From Limnephilus marmoratus (lineage: Eukaryota > Arthropoda > Insecta > Trichoptera > Limnephilidae): DNA of 64,000 nt. The stretch is taken from the NCBI GenBank assembly GCA_917880885.1, contig OU862908.1, positions 54,705,819 through 54,769,818 on the forward strand, written 5' to 3'. The notes under the pieces are model-generated. The model saw only the letters and a program-made list of their open reading frames with translations. It did not search any database and was not told where the DNA came from. Each line of letters opens with the position of its first letter. Within the stretch, counting starts at the first letter, position 1. Shown here in pieces: positions 51,046 through 63,411 of this stretch. The translations under genes were made by a program, and so were the position numbers.

Positions 51046-54000
51046 ATATCTGGAGAGATGCTACAAACTACAAACGTACCAACACAAATTCACTAAAACG
51101 TAGTATTTACATCTGCCCGGGAGACGTCCTCACGAGATTGATAACGGAAGTAGCGCCATCTATTGTCGAACTCTTGAATTCAAAACCGAATTACAAAGGT
51201 AGCTTTGGTTGAAATTCCACGTACACAGGTGTTACTTGTGACGAGGCGCGTATGTCGTGGTGTCAGACATGCAGCGAAGCCGGGTTCTGAAATTCAACCA
51301 CACAGACAGAAGGCTATTAGTACTTTTTGATATTCTCAAAGTTCGAATTTAAAACTAAGCACCTACCGTACATACGTCTATACAAAAAATACATTACTAA
51401 TATTTAAACAAAAAATTATAGGGAATCAGAAATAAATTTTCTTTTGTTATCACTGAGTGCCTACTCGTGCAATGAATTATGATACTAATGGATTTTTTTC
51501 AGGTAGGTAAACCTACCTAGTTATTTCACTTTTAGAAAATTTATTGTATTTCTAGTGCAAACAAAGCAGGAAATACCTATATTAATTTTTGAAATTCTTA
51601 ATTAGCCATTTCGTAGATTTCGAGAATATAAAATTAAAAAAAAACATCTGAAGCAAATATTTCTCTCTATGAAAATGCTTCTTATTAATCTACAGTTGAA
51701 AAGCGTGTATACTGGTTTAAAAATACTGAGTACTAGGAATATTCCTTTGGACCTAGACGAGATATTTGAGTTCAAAGAGCTTCCGAGTTAGATGTTATTT
51801 GACGCATGAACCCATCTAGCCAGTCGCGTTTAAGTCCGACCGTTAAATTTGTCACTTAGTCCAGCCAAAGGACGGACACGGAAATTGCATGGTGTTAGGT
51901 TGTGAAGAACATGCTGGATTACCTGGAAAGACTGGGAGAACGATTATGGAAATAAAGGGCAATGGATAGTCAGGGTTGAAACGGGTTAATTAAAGGGATA
52001 CACGAGTATGTGTGGTCATTGGAATTAAGTACTAAAACAAAATAAAGTAGGCTAAGAAGTTCATATTATTGAAAATCCCACAATAATTGAATATAATAAA
52101 ACATCTCCATTTTTCTCGTAAACGAAAGTAGAGATAACAACGTTTTCAATGGAAGAATTACATTAAAATTTTATTGCGTTTACCATAACAATAACTGATA
52201 CCTTCGTACGTGACGAGGAAGAATGTTCTCTCATTTTTATTGATACTCGTACTTAGATATTTTTATGTGAACCAAAAAATGACCAGAGATCAAATATCTG
52301 AAGTTCTGTATTTGTAATATCTGACGTTTTAGTGATTTGTGTTATTATATTGTGTTAGTTTCTATTTTATCTCAACATATTTAGTTAATCAGTTTTACAT
52401 TAGCTACCCACTGAATATGGATTATTAACTACGCGAATACATTTGGGTATCTTCCAATATTGAGTACTTGCTGACATTCTAGTTTACATTGATCATAGTA
52501 CGGGGGCTTATGGAATCATTTTATAGTAGCTTCGTTTTAAATACAAATGTAGAGTCTTGATGTGAGAACCGATAGAGGGACCCATCTGGTCCTTAAAACG
52601 GTTCGGGAAAGTGGTGAGTGCCCTCGACTGATCGTAGTACGAATAACATAAAATCTAAAAACAAATCTTAACTGCGAAGGTATTACTTTTCCATAGCCTG
52701 GTAATAAAAAGATAAATTGCACCCAACGTCTTATTTACAGGGTTTCTTTAATCAAAAGCAAATATACACACGTTCAACGACGCAAGTGCATAGCAATTGG
52801 CGAGTGTAAAACTTTACGTTGGTGGAGAAATAAAACCATTTTTTAATTTTAGTTTTATTTATCATCTCCCCGTTTCAAGTCATAAAGCTTGTAAGTAACG
52901 ACTCTGAACCGCGAGCATAGCGTAGAAGCTTTATGCGGACTTTTTATGCTATGCAGCCGCGTGAGAAAACCAGAATTTCAGGTAGACGATGGTAAATAAC
53001 AGATTTGTCATAAAAATCTACGAATTTCGATACATAAACTACGAAAGTAAGAATGGTAAGAAATACTTAGAATATAGCTGACTTTCTGCAATTCTTGAAG
53101 GTTGCTTTAAAATTTTAATTTATTACTACTGAACGAGTAAACTTTACAAATATAATAAATCGGAAGCTTAGAAAACAAGACGTAAAAATATTGAATGAGA
53201 ATAAGATAGGGGCACTTAGTGGTTATGGTAGTAGTAGATCTTGGTTTGTTTTCAAATAATAAACACTCTACTAGATTGCACTACTGAGTTTTATTCACAC
53301 TTTTAGGTTGACCTGACGCTTTAAATGCTCTTCAAATTACTCTTGGGGGCAGGTTCCCCGTTCAAGAAAAAGAAAGACAGAATAAACCTGGTTTATTTTT
53401 CGATAATTCTACAGCAAAAAGAGAAAGAATTTACGGGAATCAACTCTTTTGTAAGAATTAATACACAAACACATTTTGACATTTACAAGAAGCGACATGT
53501 GGGCGGTCAAGAGCACTCTGCTTTATCGTCACGTAGCCTATCGGTACATAAAGCACTCTTAGCGGAGGCTCTAATCTTTAAAGAAGGATAAATGGTAGTA
53601 ATCGTACATAAATAATTTATAAATAAATACAGATCGATGAATGGAGAAAGGTTTGTAAGGAGAATATATATGAAAGATTTGAAACGTCCGATGAAAATAC
53701 GTTAAGTTCAAGAGAAATAAATACTTCAGTTCGGTCATCATGAATCAGAATAACAAAAGAGAAGGTAATGTATGAATAACATTGAAGTAAGAAGTATGAA
53801 CCTAGCTAGACAGTATTGTGTGGCGGTTCATCATTTCTGCCATTCCGTATATCGTGTGTGTTCAAATAAAATCACAAAGGAATTAACCCTAGAGTAGTCG
53901 CGCCTTTCCGTGAAACGTGAATGCTTGCGTAGGGAGCATTTTACCGCCCATACCTAAAATGATTTTTTTATGCAAATAATAGTTAAATACACTTGCAATG

Positions 54001-54089
54001 ATTTTAAAAGGATGGAATAAAACATAAACTATTAGAAAAAGTAAGATTTAATTAAGTTCTATACTCGGAAGAGTAAAAAAATATCTAAA
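51046..54089. other. no gene recognised
   Basis: About 3 kb. AGCGCCATCTATTGTCGAA (51151-51169) is a word frequent in insect repeats. TATTGTGTGGCGGTTCATCA (53814-53833) recalls the RTE 3' ends at 46800-47065. No exon or intact element. Confidence 0.35.
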
Positions 54090-54303
54090 GATTTAAAGGT
54101 CCGGGTTACATTTTCCCCACAGGAAAAACTTTTCATACTCTTCCCCAAATGATCATCTAGTCAATCCACGCTATGCAATTGCACTATATAAGTATTATAA
54201 ATACAAAACTATACAAGAACAACATGTCAACCTACCAGAGACCAAATGGGAAAATAATTCACCGACTCCAGATATTTTCATATCAGAGGGTTCGGCCCTG
54301 TGG
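54090..54303 (-). mobile_element. LINE family P, copy 3 (3' UTR only)
   Basis: Read on the plus strand: AGATTTAAAGGTCCGGGTTA, CAATTGCACTATATAAGTAT, TCACCGACTCCAGATATTTT and TCAGAGGGTTCGGCCCTGTG, all shared with 27384-27700 and 48516-48735. No coding sequence left. Confidence 0.75.
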
Positions 54304-54429
54304 AACTCCTATAAAATAATGCCTTGGGAAAATTTAGGAAAAATTTCTTGAATTTTAATGACTTCTTTCTCTTAACCTTCACAAAAAAATTAAATTCATT
54401 ACCAAAATTGAACTTTTTCATCATCTACG

Positions 54430-54690
54430 ACATGTATTTCAGCAAAACAGTCCTGACACATGTCCTGACACATTCAATGTTCGTTGCACAGTAACTTTGC
54501 ACATCTATTGCACCCTTTTTTGGTCCTTCTATTTTTCTTAGACACACAAACTGTGCATACACTTTCTCTACCTGAGGGTAAATTTTTATATTCTGGTGGC
54601 ACAAATCGGGTGATTTGGTATCTCGGTTTTTTCTTCAAAGTGTTTACGTCGGATCTTCTAATTACATGTGGTCTAGTCATAAAACACATA
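54430..54690 (-). mobile_element. piggyBac-like transposase, C-terminal cysteine-rich end
   Basis: The minus-strand frame (54474-54701) gives PPEYKNLPSGRESVCTVCVS, KKNRRTKKGCNRCAKLLCNE and H. After a stop, CQDCFAEIH follows. C-X2-C ... C-X2-C ... L-C ... C-F-x-x-x-H is the metal-binding C-terminal domain of piggyBac-family transposases. A tandem TGTCCTGACA duplication lies at the break. The catalytic DDD domain is missing. A family Z copy interrupts the gene at 54691, so the first residues of the open frame come from Z. Confidence 0.65.
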
Positions 54691-54966
54691 CCGGGAATCA
54701 TTTATTGGATAACAAACACCTCTGCCACAGGTCCCCCCAAGTGGTTCTCTACGTTTGGTGACTTAGCAGAGGTGCCCGGGTTCATGGGGTGAGATTTGTC
54801 TGGATCTGGCGGCGCATGATCTGGACACACTGAAACCTAGATTCCTACCCTCTAACTTTTTTTCTTCCCAGAACTTCCTCTCCTTCCTTTCCTTAAAAAG
54901 ACCCTCCACACAGCATCCCCAAAGATGACAAAGGCCTTAAGGGAAATTATTTTTCACGGGACCTCC
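54691..54966 (+). mobile_element. family Z copy 9
   Basis: CCGGGAATCATTTATTGGAT, GGTGACTTAGCAGAGGTGCC, then the short-form pyrimidine block and CCACACAGCATCCCCAAAG. The 3' hairpin is decayed (GCCTTAAGGGAAATTATTTT) and the terminal TGTGTGGAGC is lost. Confidence 0.8.
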
Positions 54967-57454
54967 AAATGTATTTATAAAACTAATAAATGTAAAAAAT
55001 AAAATCTCCGTTTTATAAAACTAATAAATGTAAAAAATAAAATAATAATAAATTGTCGTATTTTCCTTCTTTATTATTTGACTATTTTATGCCCAAAAAA
55101 AAATTCGATACAAACTATATATCAATATTATTACGATATTTACATCAAACCAACATTATATGCAATGAAAACTAATAATATTTCAACTGCAGTAAAAAAA
55201 AAAAAAAAAAACAGACACACGAATTTTACTTACGCGAGTAGTCGCGCAGTGAGCAAATTGCCGCCCAACGCAACACACCGACAACAACCCTTGGCTCCTG
55301 CGGTCACCCGTGCACCAAATTTCTAAAACAAAGAGGTGAGGTATGTGGGGTCAGCTACTAGGACGTTTGACCTTGACAAATGCATTGTGTACAAAATAAC
55401 ACGATTTTTTTTCCGCGGGCGGCAAAATGCTCATAGCGCGAGCACTCTAGGGTTTTAAGCCTATCTATAAAAATCTAACAGCCGTTAATCTTTTCGAAAT
55501 TTGTTTTGGTTGTTAGTTCGTCTAGGGGTCAGTGAATTTCTAAACTACCAATCGGAAATTTATGTTATATTAATATGCCTAATAATAATAAATATATTTA
55601 TATGAAGCAAAATATCTCTTTACCCATGTAACGTTAATTAAAATACCCTGGGGAATATTTTACCGAAGAGGCGACCGCATCTACCAGGGCAACAGAGCAG
55701 GGCAGAAGGTTATCATGCGTTAACACGGTTTAATTAATCCAGTAAGTTAACTGTGGATAAACCCGCAACTATCTACCTTCTACATGTACTAAGTGGTAAT
55801 AATGTAACATCACATTTCTGACACGCATCAAATTCAACAATGTGTGGGAAACCAGATTCATGCTGTATTTTCCTTATTTCTTCGGCTGGAATTCCCGCAA
55901 AGCTTGTAAACTGGTCTCTCACCCTCAAAGCTTATACTGAACATGGAAATGAATTTTAAAAATCTCATAAATTAGATGAAAATTATGTTTTAAATTATTT
56001 TGTTGTGATTTAAAAAAGGACTCGACCACTCGAGTTTCAAATCTCTTGTCTAAAAATTTATTTGCTTTAACATATTTGTAATTTATTTTAAACGCTTCTT
56101 AGCTCCTGACAGCAATGACTTTGTCATAAAAAGTAGTTCTGATAGCCTAAATTCATGACCATAAAAGCTGTGTAGTTTTCAAAACGCTAGAGCTTTCCGG
56201 TTCGAGTCTTTTGCATGTTCAGATTAAAGAATTGCTGTTCAATTGCTACTTTATTATTAACGTTAATTTTTATAGCGCCGTTTTATAGTAAACATTTCCT
56301 TAAGGGCCAAGGGCGTTTAACTTTTGTTGAATTGAATTTCAACAAAAGTTAACACTCTTTATTAATTGTTGATTTTGAACATTCAACAACCTTGGAAAAA
56401 ATAAACTAGTCCCAGCCATAGAGATATACACATATATACAGTCCCAGCTAGCGCTTTTACGGACGTCGTCAATGTTCGTCCTGTTCCTACTCATACGTCT
56501 GGTTTGCAAACGAAAAAGACAGAAAGATACTAGAACGATGACGTCACGTGTGATCTCTCGCTAGGACCGGTATAAGTGGAGTTTTGTAATAACAATGCAA
56601 CTTATTCCATATTTCTTATAGAAAAACAAAGAATACTTCAGAGCCAGCACAAAGCATGTCATGCAGCTACTGAGCGCATAGACTATTACTGCATTTGACC
56701 GGAATTGGTATCGGCACCGCAGGCCATATCTTGTTTTGTATGCATTTGAAATGCATCTTAACATATTATAATTAAGTTGTGCATTAGTCAATTTGCATTT
56801 CCTGACTCAAGCCCTATGGCGATAGCCCAGACTGTTGAAGTGTTACTAATAGTTCATATTATATTATGCCTCTATTATAGAATTATTAGGTTTTTGGAGA
56901 TCTACACAATCTAACAATATGGTTTGTGAATTTTTTTGGAGATCTTAAAACAAAAATTAGGTTGGTATTTATTACAATAATAATAAATGCGTTCGTAGAT
57001 ATTACGCTAATGAGTGAGCATTTATAATTTTGGTTTTAACCACTTTATACGAAAATCTAAAGCTGGACACACACCACAGGGCCAACGAATCGCTGATCCA
57101 AAACTCATAATTTGTAGGGAAACACCTTTGCAATAATATTTGGATGATTCGTATAGCGATGTTCATGTAAAAAATCATCTCAAGGACGCTGTACAAATTT
57201 AAAATATATTTCTACAATCTTACTTCTAACTACAGACTATATAAACTATTATAAGGCTAAAATATTGCATCCCCGATTCTTCGATCACTGATGCAAAACT
57301 ATTTTATAAAGATGGCTCGGTGTGTCACAACAGGCTCCGCAAGTGATACAAACGAGCTACCACGACACCTGGCTGGGCGCATTTGTCCACTTAACTACTA
57401 ACCTGATAATACGCATATGCAAAGTTATACATTTTTTCTTTACTGACTTCGGAA
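54967..57454. other. no gene recognised; one perfect hairpin
   Basis: About 2.5 kb of AT-rich DNA. At 56318-56352 TTAACTTTTGTTGAA pairs perfectly with TTCAACAAAAGTTAA over 15 bp. GTCCCAGCTAGCG (56440) and CTCGCTAGGACC (56558) could be degenerate MITE ends. Confidence 0.4.
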
Positions 57455-57793
57455 TTGGATGTCAATAACTCAATACCTCTCGATCCCGAGCTAAAAGGTT
57501 TAATTCTCTATCATGGATGTCGTCGCATGAAATTAAAAACACGTTTCACACAATATAAAGAGATTAAACGTTTTTTCTTCCAATTATTCGGGTTGTTAAG
57601 TGCTGTCATGTGCGAGGGTCTAACGAGTAACGAGATCGCCGAACGCCGTTTTGCCGAAGGCTGTGCGATATTTTTAGCCCCCGTTGTCCGTCCAGTGCAG
57701 ACTAATAGACACAACACTAATCCGTTCAGATTATCAGCCCGCGCCGTGTCTGGGGGAATTTTCACGGGAATTTTGTTCGGAGGTGAGCATTAG
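57455..57793. other. coding-like block of unknown origin
   Basis: Open on the plus strand for 112 codons (ends GGIFTGILFGGEH) and on the minus strand for 84 (NIAQPSAKRRSAISLLVRPS). GC is higher than the surroundings, especially 57600-57780. A plus-strand GGTGAGCAT at its end resembles a splice donor. I cannot place either translation. It is more likely a dispersed repeat than a host exon. Confidence 0.3.
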
Positions 57794-58515
57794 TTAAGGA
57801 TGAGTGACTTTTTGTGAAATTCTATAGACATGTTTAATCGACTCGAAAACTTCTTCACGGGAGGTAATGACACTTTACTTCAGGAGAAGGTAGTTGTGTG
57901 ATAAACAGCCATGTCTTCTACATTAATGGTTGTTTATCAATGGTGTAAGCAGCGCTACTGCCCTCTGGTGGTAGAACTGCGAACCAGATTTTAATGAAGT
58001 TTGTCCTTTTGCCGTTATTTTGTTGAAACGTACAGACTTACATACGATATTCATACGAATAGTACAGAGACAATGACCATTGTTTCTACATATTTTCCTC
58101 GGACACCTTTGGGGGTTAGTACAGGCATTTCAGAAAATTGCAGACGTATATGGGAAAACGGTTCTTTGACGCCATTTTGAATCAACAGTTAGACTTTCTT
58201 TAGGAACGGAAAATTTGACAATTCTTAGGAACGTATCATTCTTAAGAACGTTTCTGAACTCCTGTATATTGTGCTTTTTAAAATTTAAACTATACGGCTT
58301 ACATACGCATACCACTAAAACAAATACATATGTAGTGGTTTTGTGGTACACTAACAAATTATGTAGTAATTTTTTGCGATTTTCTATACTGTGCAGAGAT
58401 ATATCATAAAATCATTTAACAAAAATGAATAGCGTAATTTACGGCAGAAAAGTTTCAATCGCGCAAAACATAAGTAATAATGTCTTTGCGTTTTTGACCT
58501 AGACTGAGGAGAACT

Positions 58516-59235
58516 CAAGAGGGCATTATCAGAGAAAACCAGAAATATGTCATTTTCAAATCAGATTTTAGACGTATTGACTATTTTCCACAAAAAAATT
58601 ATAAATGGATTTCGAAAGATTGTTCTTTTATCTAGCATTCGCATGTAATAATTTTGAGAAAATTTTATAATTTTTAGGATAATAAGGTTATTCCATATGT
58701 CGTTGGCATATTTGTTAAATTTTCAATAAAGATTTTGTATTATATTACACCCATTTCAAATAATATAATCATGCAGTAAAATAAATCAATACATTTTCTA
58801 GGACAAGCAAGTTTTAGAACTTTAATTGTAGTTTCAATAAAATCATTAAAAAATATGTACGTACAAGTGTTTCTTGACGAAAATGGGTCCATTTGTGTAC
58901 TTATTTGCGCACTTACAATCTAATATATTTCAGATTTTTTTAACATTCTTATTAAATTTAGACATTATTGAAAAATGATAAATACTTATAATCAAAAAAT
59001 AATTACAAAAAGTACATTATTTTAATAGTTTTATCATCACGCCTTTCAGCATTTTTGGATGAAGGTATAAATTAAAGCTAATTTGGATTGAAATAAATTC
59101 GATATTGAGTTATAATTTAAAAAAGCTGGTACGGAGAAAAATTAATCTTTCTCATTGTAACCGCCCTGCACGATCGTAAGAACAACTTTCGACGAAATGT
59201 GGATTTTCTTCCGCTGGCTGCTTAAACGCTCTTAA
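58516..59235 (+). mobile_element. 720-bp TTAA-bounded repeat, plus copy
   Basis: Begins AAGAGGGCATTATCAGAG and ends CTGCTTAAACGCTCTTAA. It aligns end to end, with minor differences, with the inverted copy 62182-62902. Ends are imperfectly inverted (GAGGGCATTA / GAGCGTTTAA). The left TTAA is mutated to TCAA. No transposase; a TTAA-targeting (piggyBac-like) non-autonomous element is the simplest reading. Confidence 0.75.
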
Positions 59236-59821
59236 TTTCTAATGTGTCTATCTTCTACCTCTGAGTAAAGACTTCATAAATAACAATTATTCTTTCATTT
59301 TCGAAGATCGTTTTTTCCGCATTGTTACCAGATGCCGAACTATTTTACATGTACAATAAAAAAGGCTGGCAAAGTTTTACACTATCGCTTGGCTTATTTA
59401 TTTTCATTAGAGACCGATATTTCAGACTGTATTAGGGGTGATGAGGCTTTGCAGACGGAAAATAGATAAACCTAATAACGAATCTTTAGAGGAAAGCTGA
59501 AGACATTGAAGAGAATAGAGATCATTTAACGATAAAAAAATAAAGCTTTTAAGTAGCCATGGAAAGAGTGAAATTCGAATTTTCGAGTCAATGTTGACTG
59601 TAAGTTCAATAATCCGGAACAACGCGGCCGTCTGGAACCCTTTCAATATTACGGTGATCGTGTAAAAAAGACGATTATTGAGAAAGAAGGTGGTCTCCTA
59701 GACGTCAAAGGTACTAAAAACGTTAACGAAAGATAAATAGAGAAGAGTTTTATTACATTTTACATTTATAATTGGGGGAAGTTCCAATAACACAATGTTT
59801 GAAATATAATCCATCCATCTA
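59236..59821. other. no gene recognised
   Basis: AT-rich DNA between the 720-bp repeat and a Helitron. Confidence 0.4.
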
Positions 59822-60268
59822 TCTATATAAATAAAAATGAATGGCCGAAATGTATGTATGTATGCGCATAACTTCCGAAAGGCTGCACCAAATTGAATAA
59901 TTCTTTTTTTGGTTCGTTATTGTCAGGACAAGGTTTGTATAAAACTACTGGTGAGCTCTGGAGTAAAGAAATTTGCATAAAAAAATTACAATAGGTGGCA
60001 CGCGAGCCGTTTGAAAACTAAAGGTACTGGGACTGAATGTATGGAATGCGAGAGTGGGGGGGCGGTTCGCGGAACGGGGGAAGGGGGAAGGGGGAAAGAG
60101 GTGTGGGTAGAGGGAAGGTGGAGGAGGCGGAGTGGGAACGCGAGAGTGGAAGGGGACGCGGGAGAGGAAGGGGAGGCGGAAGGGAACGGGACGAATGGGA
60201 AAGGACACGCAGGGAGAAACAATTTCTTTATTAAATGGCATAGCAACGCATGCCGGGTACCAGCTAGT
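59822..60268 (+). mobile_element. non-autonomous Helitron with polypurine body
   Basis: 5' TCTATATAAATAAAAATGAA after a host A and 3' GGGTACCAGCTAGT before a host T, i.e. intact TC...CTAGT ends (447 bp). GCGCATAACTTCCGAAAGGC, a G/A-only stretch at 60045-60195, and TTTCTTTATTAAATGGCATA are shared with the two copies at 12236-13135. No Rep/helicase. Proline-rich minus-strand frames are artefacts of the polypurine tract. Confidence 0.8.
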
Positions 60269-60634
60269 TTTACAATAAAAATTATATTATAAACCATTTG
60301 GAAATATACCTACGTGTAGTATTTTTGGACTACCTTCGTTGCCGAGCAATTCTTGGCTCTGAGCCAAGTTACGGCTATGAAACCCTACAAAGTGCATTTT
60401 ATGCTTATACTAATTAAAACCCACCCACGTTGTATTAACACTGGTAATAAATAATCAGTTAGAGCCGAAACATTTCTCAAAATGGATTTAACTAGACGTT
60501 CATAAACTAGTTTCGAATAGCCAGATGGGTTCTTCCCAACCATACCCTTTAACGCTCATTATCCAATATCATTCCCTTATTTACGATCCCATCGACCCAA
60601 AAGCTTCTAGGAGTAAATCTTGGATGTAGTATTA
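60269..60634. other. no gene recognised
   Basis: Intron DNA without supported feature. Confidence 0.4.
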
Positions 60635-60999
60635 ACGGAACCCCTTTGACATGGGTCACCCCAAGTGGTTCGCTACGTTTGGTGACTTAGCCAGGATCTT
60701 GACAGCTGATGCGGCTGTGGCAGGCCAAATCGGGAGAAACTGTTTGAGGTAGACCTTTTGACCTCTCTATCAGTACTCTCTCGGAATATCGCCTTGCACA
60801 GCAGTGGGAGGGGTAGATTCATACAATAACTCACTCCTGGACATACTGACTTCCAGATTCCTACGTACCCCTCGTACCTTCCCAGATCTTCCTGTCCTCC
60901 TTTCCTAAAATGATCCTCCACACAGCATCCCAAAAGATGACATAGGCCCTGGTGGAATTATTTTCCTCTGGATCTCCTATGTGGAGTTAATGTAAAAAA
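60635..60999 (+). mobile_element. family Z copy 10
   Basis: ATGGGTCACCCCAAGTGGTT, GTGGCAGGCCAAATCGGGAG, the central block, then CATAGGCCCTGGTGGAATTA and GTGGAGTTAATGTAAAAAAC. An internal deletion removes the CCCGGGTTCATGGGG word. Confidence 0.8.
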
Positions 61000-61451
61000 C
61001 TAAAATATACACAGTCACTAACCTTTAGGATGCATGGTCAGGAAAACAAGTTTGGGGGTAGGTACTCTTACCATATTTACCAACTCCATTTACAAAATAA
61101 AGCGTAATCTATACCAGCACTTTGCTGAACACCACAAATAATTGTGGCGAATGGGTAATGTAGTAGTTCTGTTGTATTGATTTGTGTTATAATATTATTT
61201 TAGTCTCTATTTTATTTTATATTGCTGTTTACAAGTTTTACTAACATTGTTTTGCCAATTTTATTAAAAATTACAGTACCTACGCTTTAATAATATTTGA
61301 TTCTTAATATATAATTTATGAAAAAGTCAACAGCTTGGTTAAACTTTAAAGGTATATTTTTTTATCAAATATTATTTTGGACGTAAACCATGTCGCTCGT
61401 GTTAGTTCACAAAAAACTAATTATAATAATAAACACAAATAACTAAAAAAA
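61000..61451. other. no gene recognised
   Basis: AT-rich intron DNA. Confidence 0.4.
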
Positions 61452-61790
61452 TCAGAGTGTGTAATTCACACGCGGTAGAAGTGAAACTAGAAAGTTGCTA
61501 GATGTTGCTTTCTTTTCTTTTGCCTGTTTATTTAAAGTGGTTTGAAGATTGGATATTGGTTTCACAAAAATAAAAATTTTTTTTTTTTGGATTTCATAGG
61601 ATTCGAACCATGATGTCTGTCTCCCTGGCCGCTGAGACTTGTCAGACGCCTTGCCCACTGCGCTACCAAAGCGCGAATTTACCGCATTATTAGAACCAAG
61701 TATTTGTGTAGAACTGAATTGTGACGCATTTCCGTTTCATCCGAATTTCAAATCACTAACGGAGCTAAAGAAGTTGCACTTCAAAAATCC
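61452..61790 (-). mobile_element. SINE with Leu-like tRNA core, copy B
   Basis: On the minus strand: 5' arm GAAATTCGGATGAAACGGAA, tRNA-like core at 61674-61590 with A box TAGCGCAGTGGGC, an extended variable arm, and perfect B box GGTTCGAATCC. An A/T tract follows, then CAATCTTCAAACCACTTTAA and the 3' arm TTTCACTTCTACCGCGTGTG. Both pol III boxes match consensus, so transcription is plausible. Same family as 17000-17335. Confidence 0.75.
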
Positions 61791-62181
61791 ACAAATTTAA
61801 TGTTTTTTGACGGCGGCGCTTTCACTGCTGTTTCCGATACATCATTAGACTGTTCCCATAGCAGCTTGAAAATTTCCTAATTTTCATCGCAGACATATTC
61901 TTTTTCAACTACAAGAGTCTCGTAAGTAAATTTTCTGACGCAAATTGCTGCATACATTATTCAAGCGTGGGATGCACTCACCCCTCGTTGGTATACGGAA
62001 CAATACTGATTGAATGCCTGTGGCGCAATTTCTAGTTTACAAAGGGGAAGAAATCAGTGTATTTGCCACAAAAGTATAATTTTAATAAAACTTTTGATTT
62101 TAAAATCGTTCACACAAAGACTCTTGCCGTTATGTAGGTTCAAAATTCGGTATAATTATGGTTAAGTTTTTCGTGCGCGTC
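61791..62181. other. no gene recognised
   Basis: Intron DNA. No supported feature. Confidence 0.4.
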
Positions 62182-62902
62182 TTAAGAGCGTTTAACCAGC
62201 CAGCGGACGAAAATCCACATTTCGTCGAAAGTTGTTCTTCCGATCGTGCAGGGCGGTTACAATGAGAAAGATTGATTATTCTCCGTACCAGCTTTTTTAA
62301 ATTATAACTCAATATCGAATTTATTTCAATCCAAATTAGCTTTAATTTATACCTTCATCCAAAAATGCTGAAAGGCGTGATGATAAAACTATTAAAATAG
62401 TGTACTTTTTGTAGTTATTTTTTGATTATAAGTATTTATCATTTTTCAATAATGTCTAAATTTAATAAGAATGTTAAAAAAATCTGAAATATATTAGTTT
62501 GTAAGTGCGCAAATAAATACACAAATGGACCAATTTTCGTCAAGAAACACATGTACGTACATATTTTTTAATGATTTTATTGAAACTAAAATCAAAATTC
62601 TAATACATAACTTTGCTAGATAATGTATTGATTTATTTTACTGCATGATTACATTATTTGAAATGGGTGTGGTATAATACAAAAACTTTTTTGAAAATTT
62701 AACAAATCTGCCAACGACCTATGGAATAACCTTATTATACTCAAAATTTTAAAAAATTCTAAAAATTTATTACATAACTATGCTAGATAAAAGAACAATC
62801 TTTCGAAATCCATTTATAATTTTTTGTGGAAAAGAGTCAATACGTCTAAAAACTTTTTTGAAAATGACGTATTTCCGGCTTTCTCTGGTAATGCCCTCTT
62901 AA
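62182..62902 (-). mobile_element. 720-bp TTAA-bounded repeat, inverted copy
   Basis: Inverted partner of 58516-59235, with TTAA intact at both ends (62182-62185 and 62899-62902). Imperfect inverted ends GAGCGTTTAACCAG and, on the other strand, GAGGGCATTACCAG. Length differs from the plus copy by one base. Confidence 0.8.
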
Positions 62903-63411
62903 CACAAAAATGCGTTCCATTTCAAGTAGGAAGATTTTTCTAAAACTACTCCTATGTGGTATTCAATAAAAAGAGGATGAAACATAAAACTTATTATTTA
63001 TCTCACGAATTTCATTTTCAGTTATTTCCAGAAGCACTTTTACATAATAAGCAGGTGCCCCATTCCAATAAAGGCGAAGGATCAAGAAATATTATGTTAT
63101 TGAAATAATGAGGACAGCGCAGGCTTTTTGAAATGGGTTTTTTTATATCACCTCATTTCCAGATTCTGTCTCTTAGAAAAACCTTATTGAAAAGATTTCA
63201 AATGCGATTATATATACCTACTGACTCGTATCAAAGGAAAAAACACTTCGTAAATAATAAATCACTTCCACGAAAAGATATTCATATTTTACCTCTTGTT
63301 CCGAAATGAAACAACATTTGATTTCACTTGACATTTTTTTAGATTGCTATTTGCAATTTTTATTTTTTTTGGAGTACAGTGATGCCGAAATTATGTTTAA
63401 ATATTTTACTC
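62903..63411. other. no gene recognised
   Basis: AT-rich intron DNA. Confidence 0.4.

Noticed and set aside
56440..56572. Possible MITE with GTCCCAGCTAGCG / CTCGCTAGGACC ends
   Set aside because: Ends match too poorly and no target duplication or second copy was seen.
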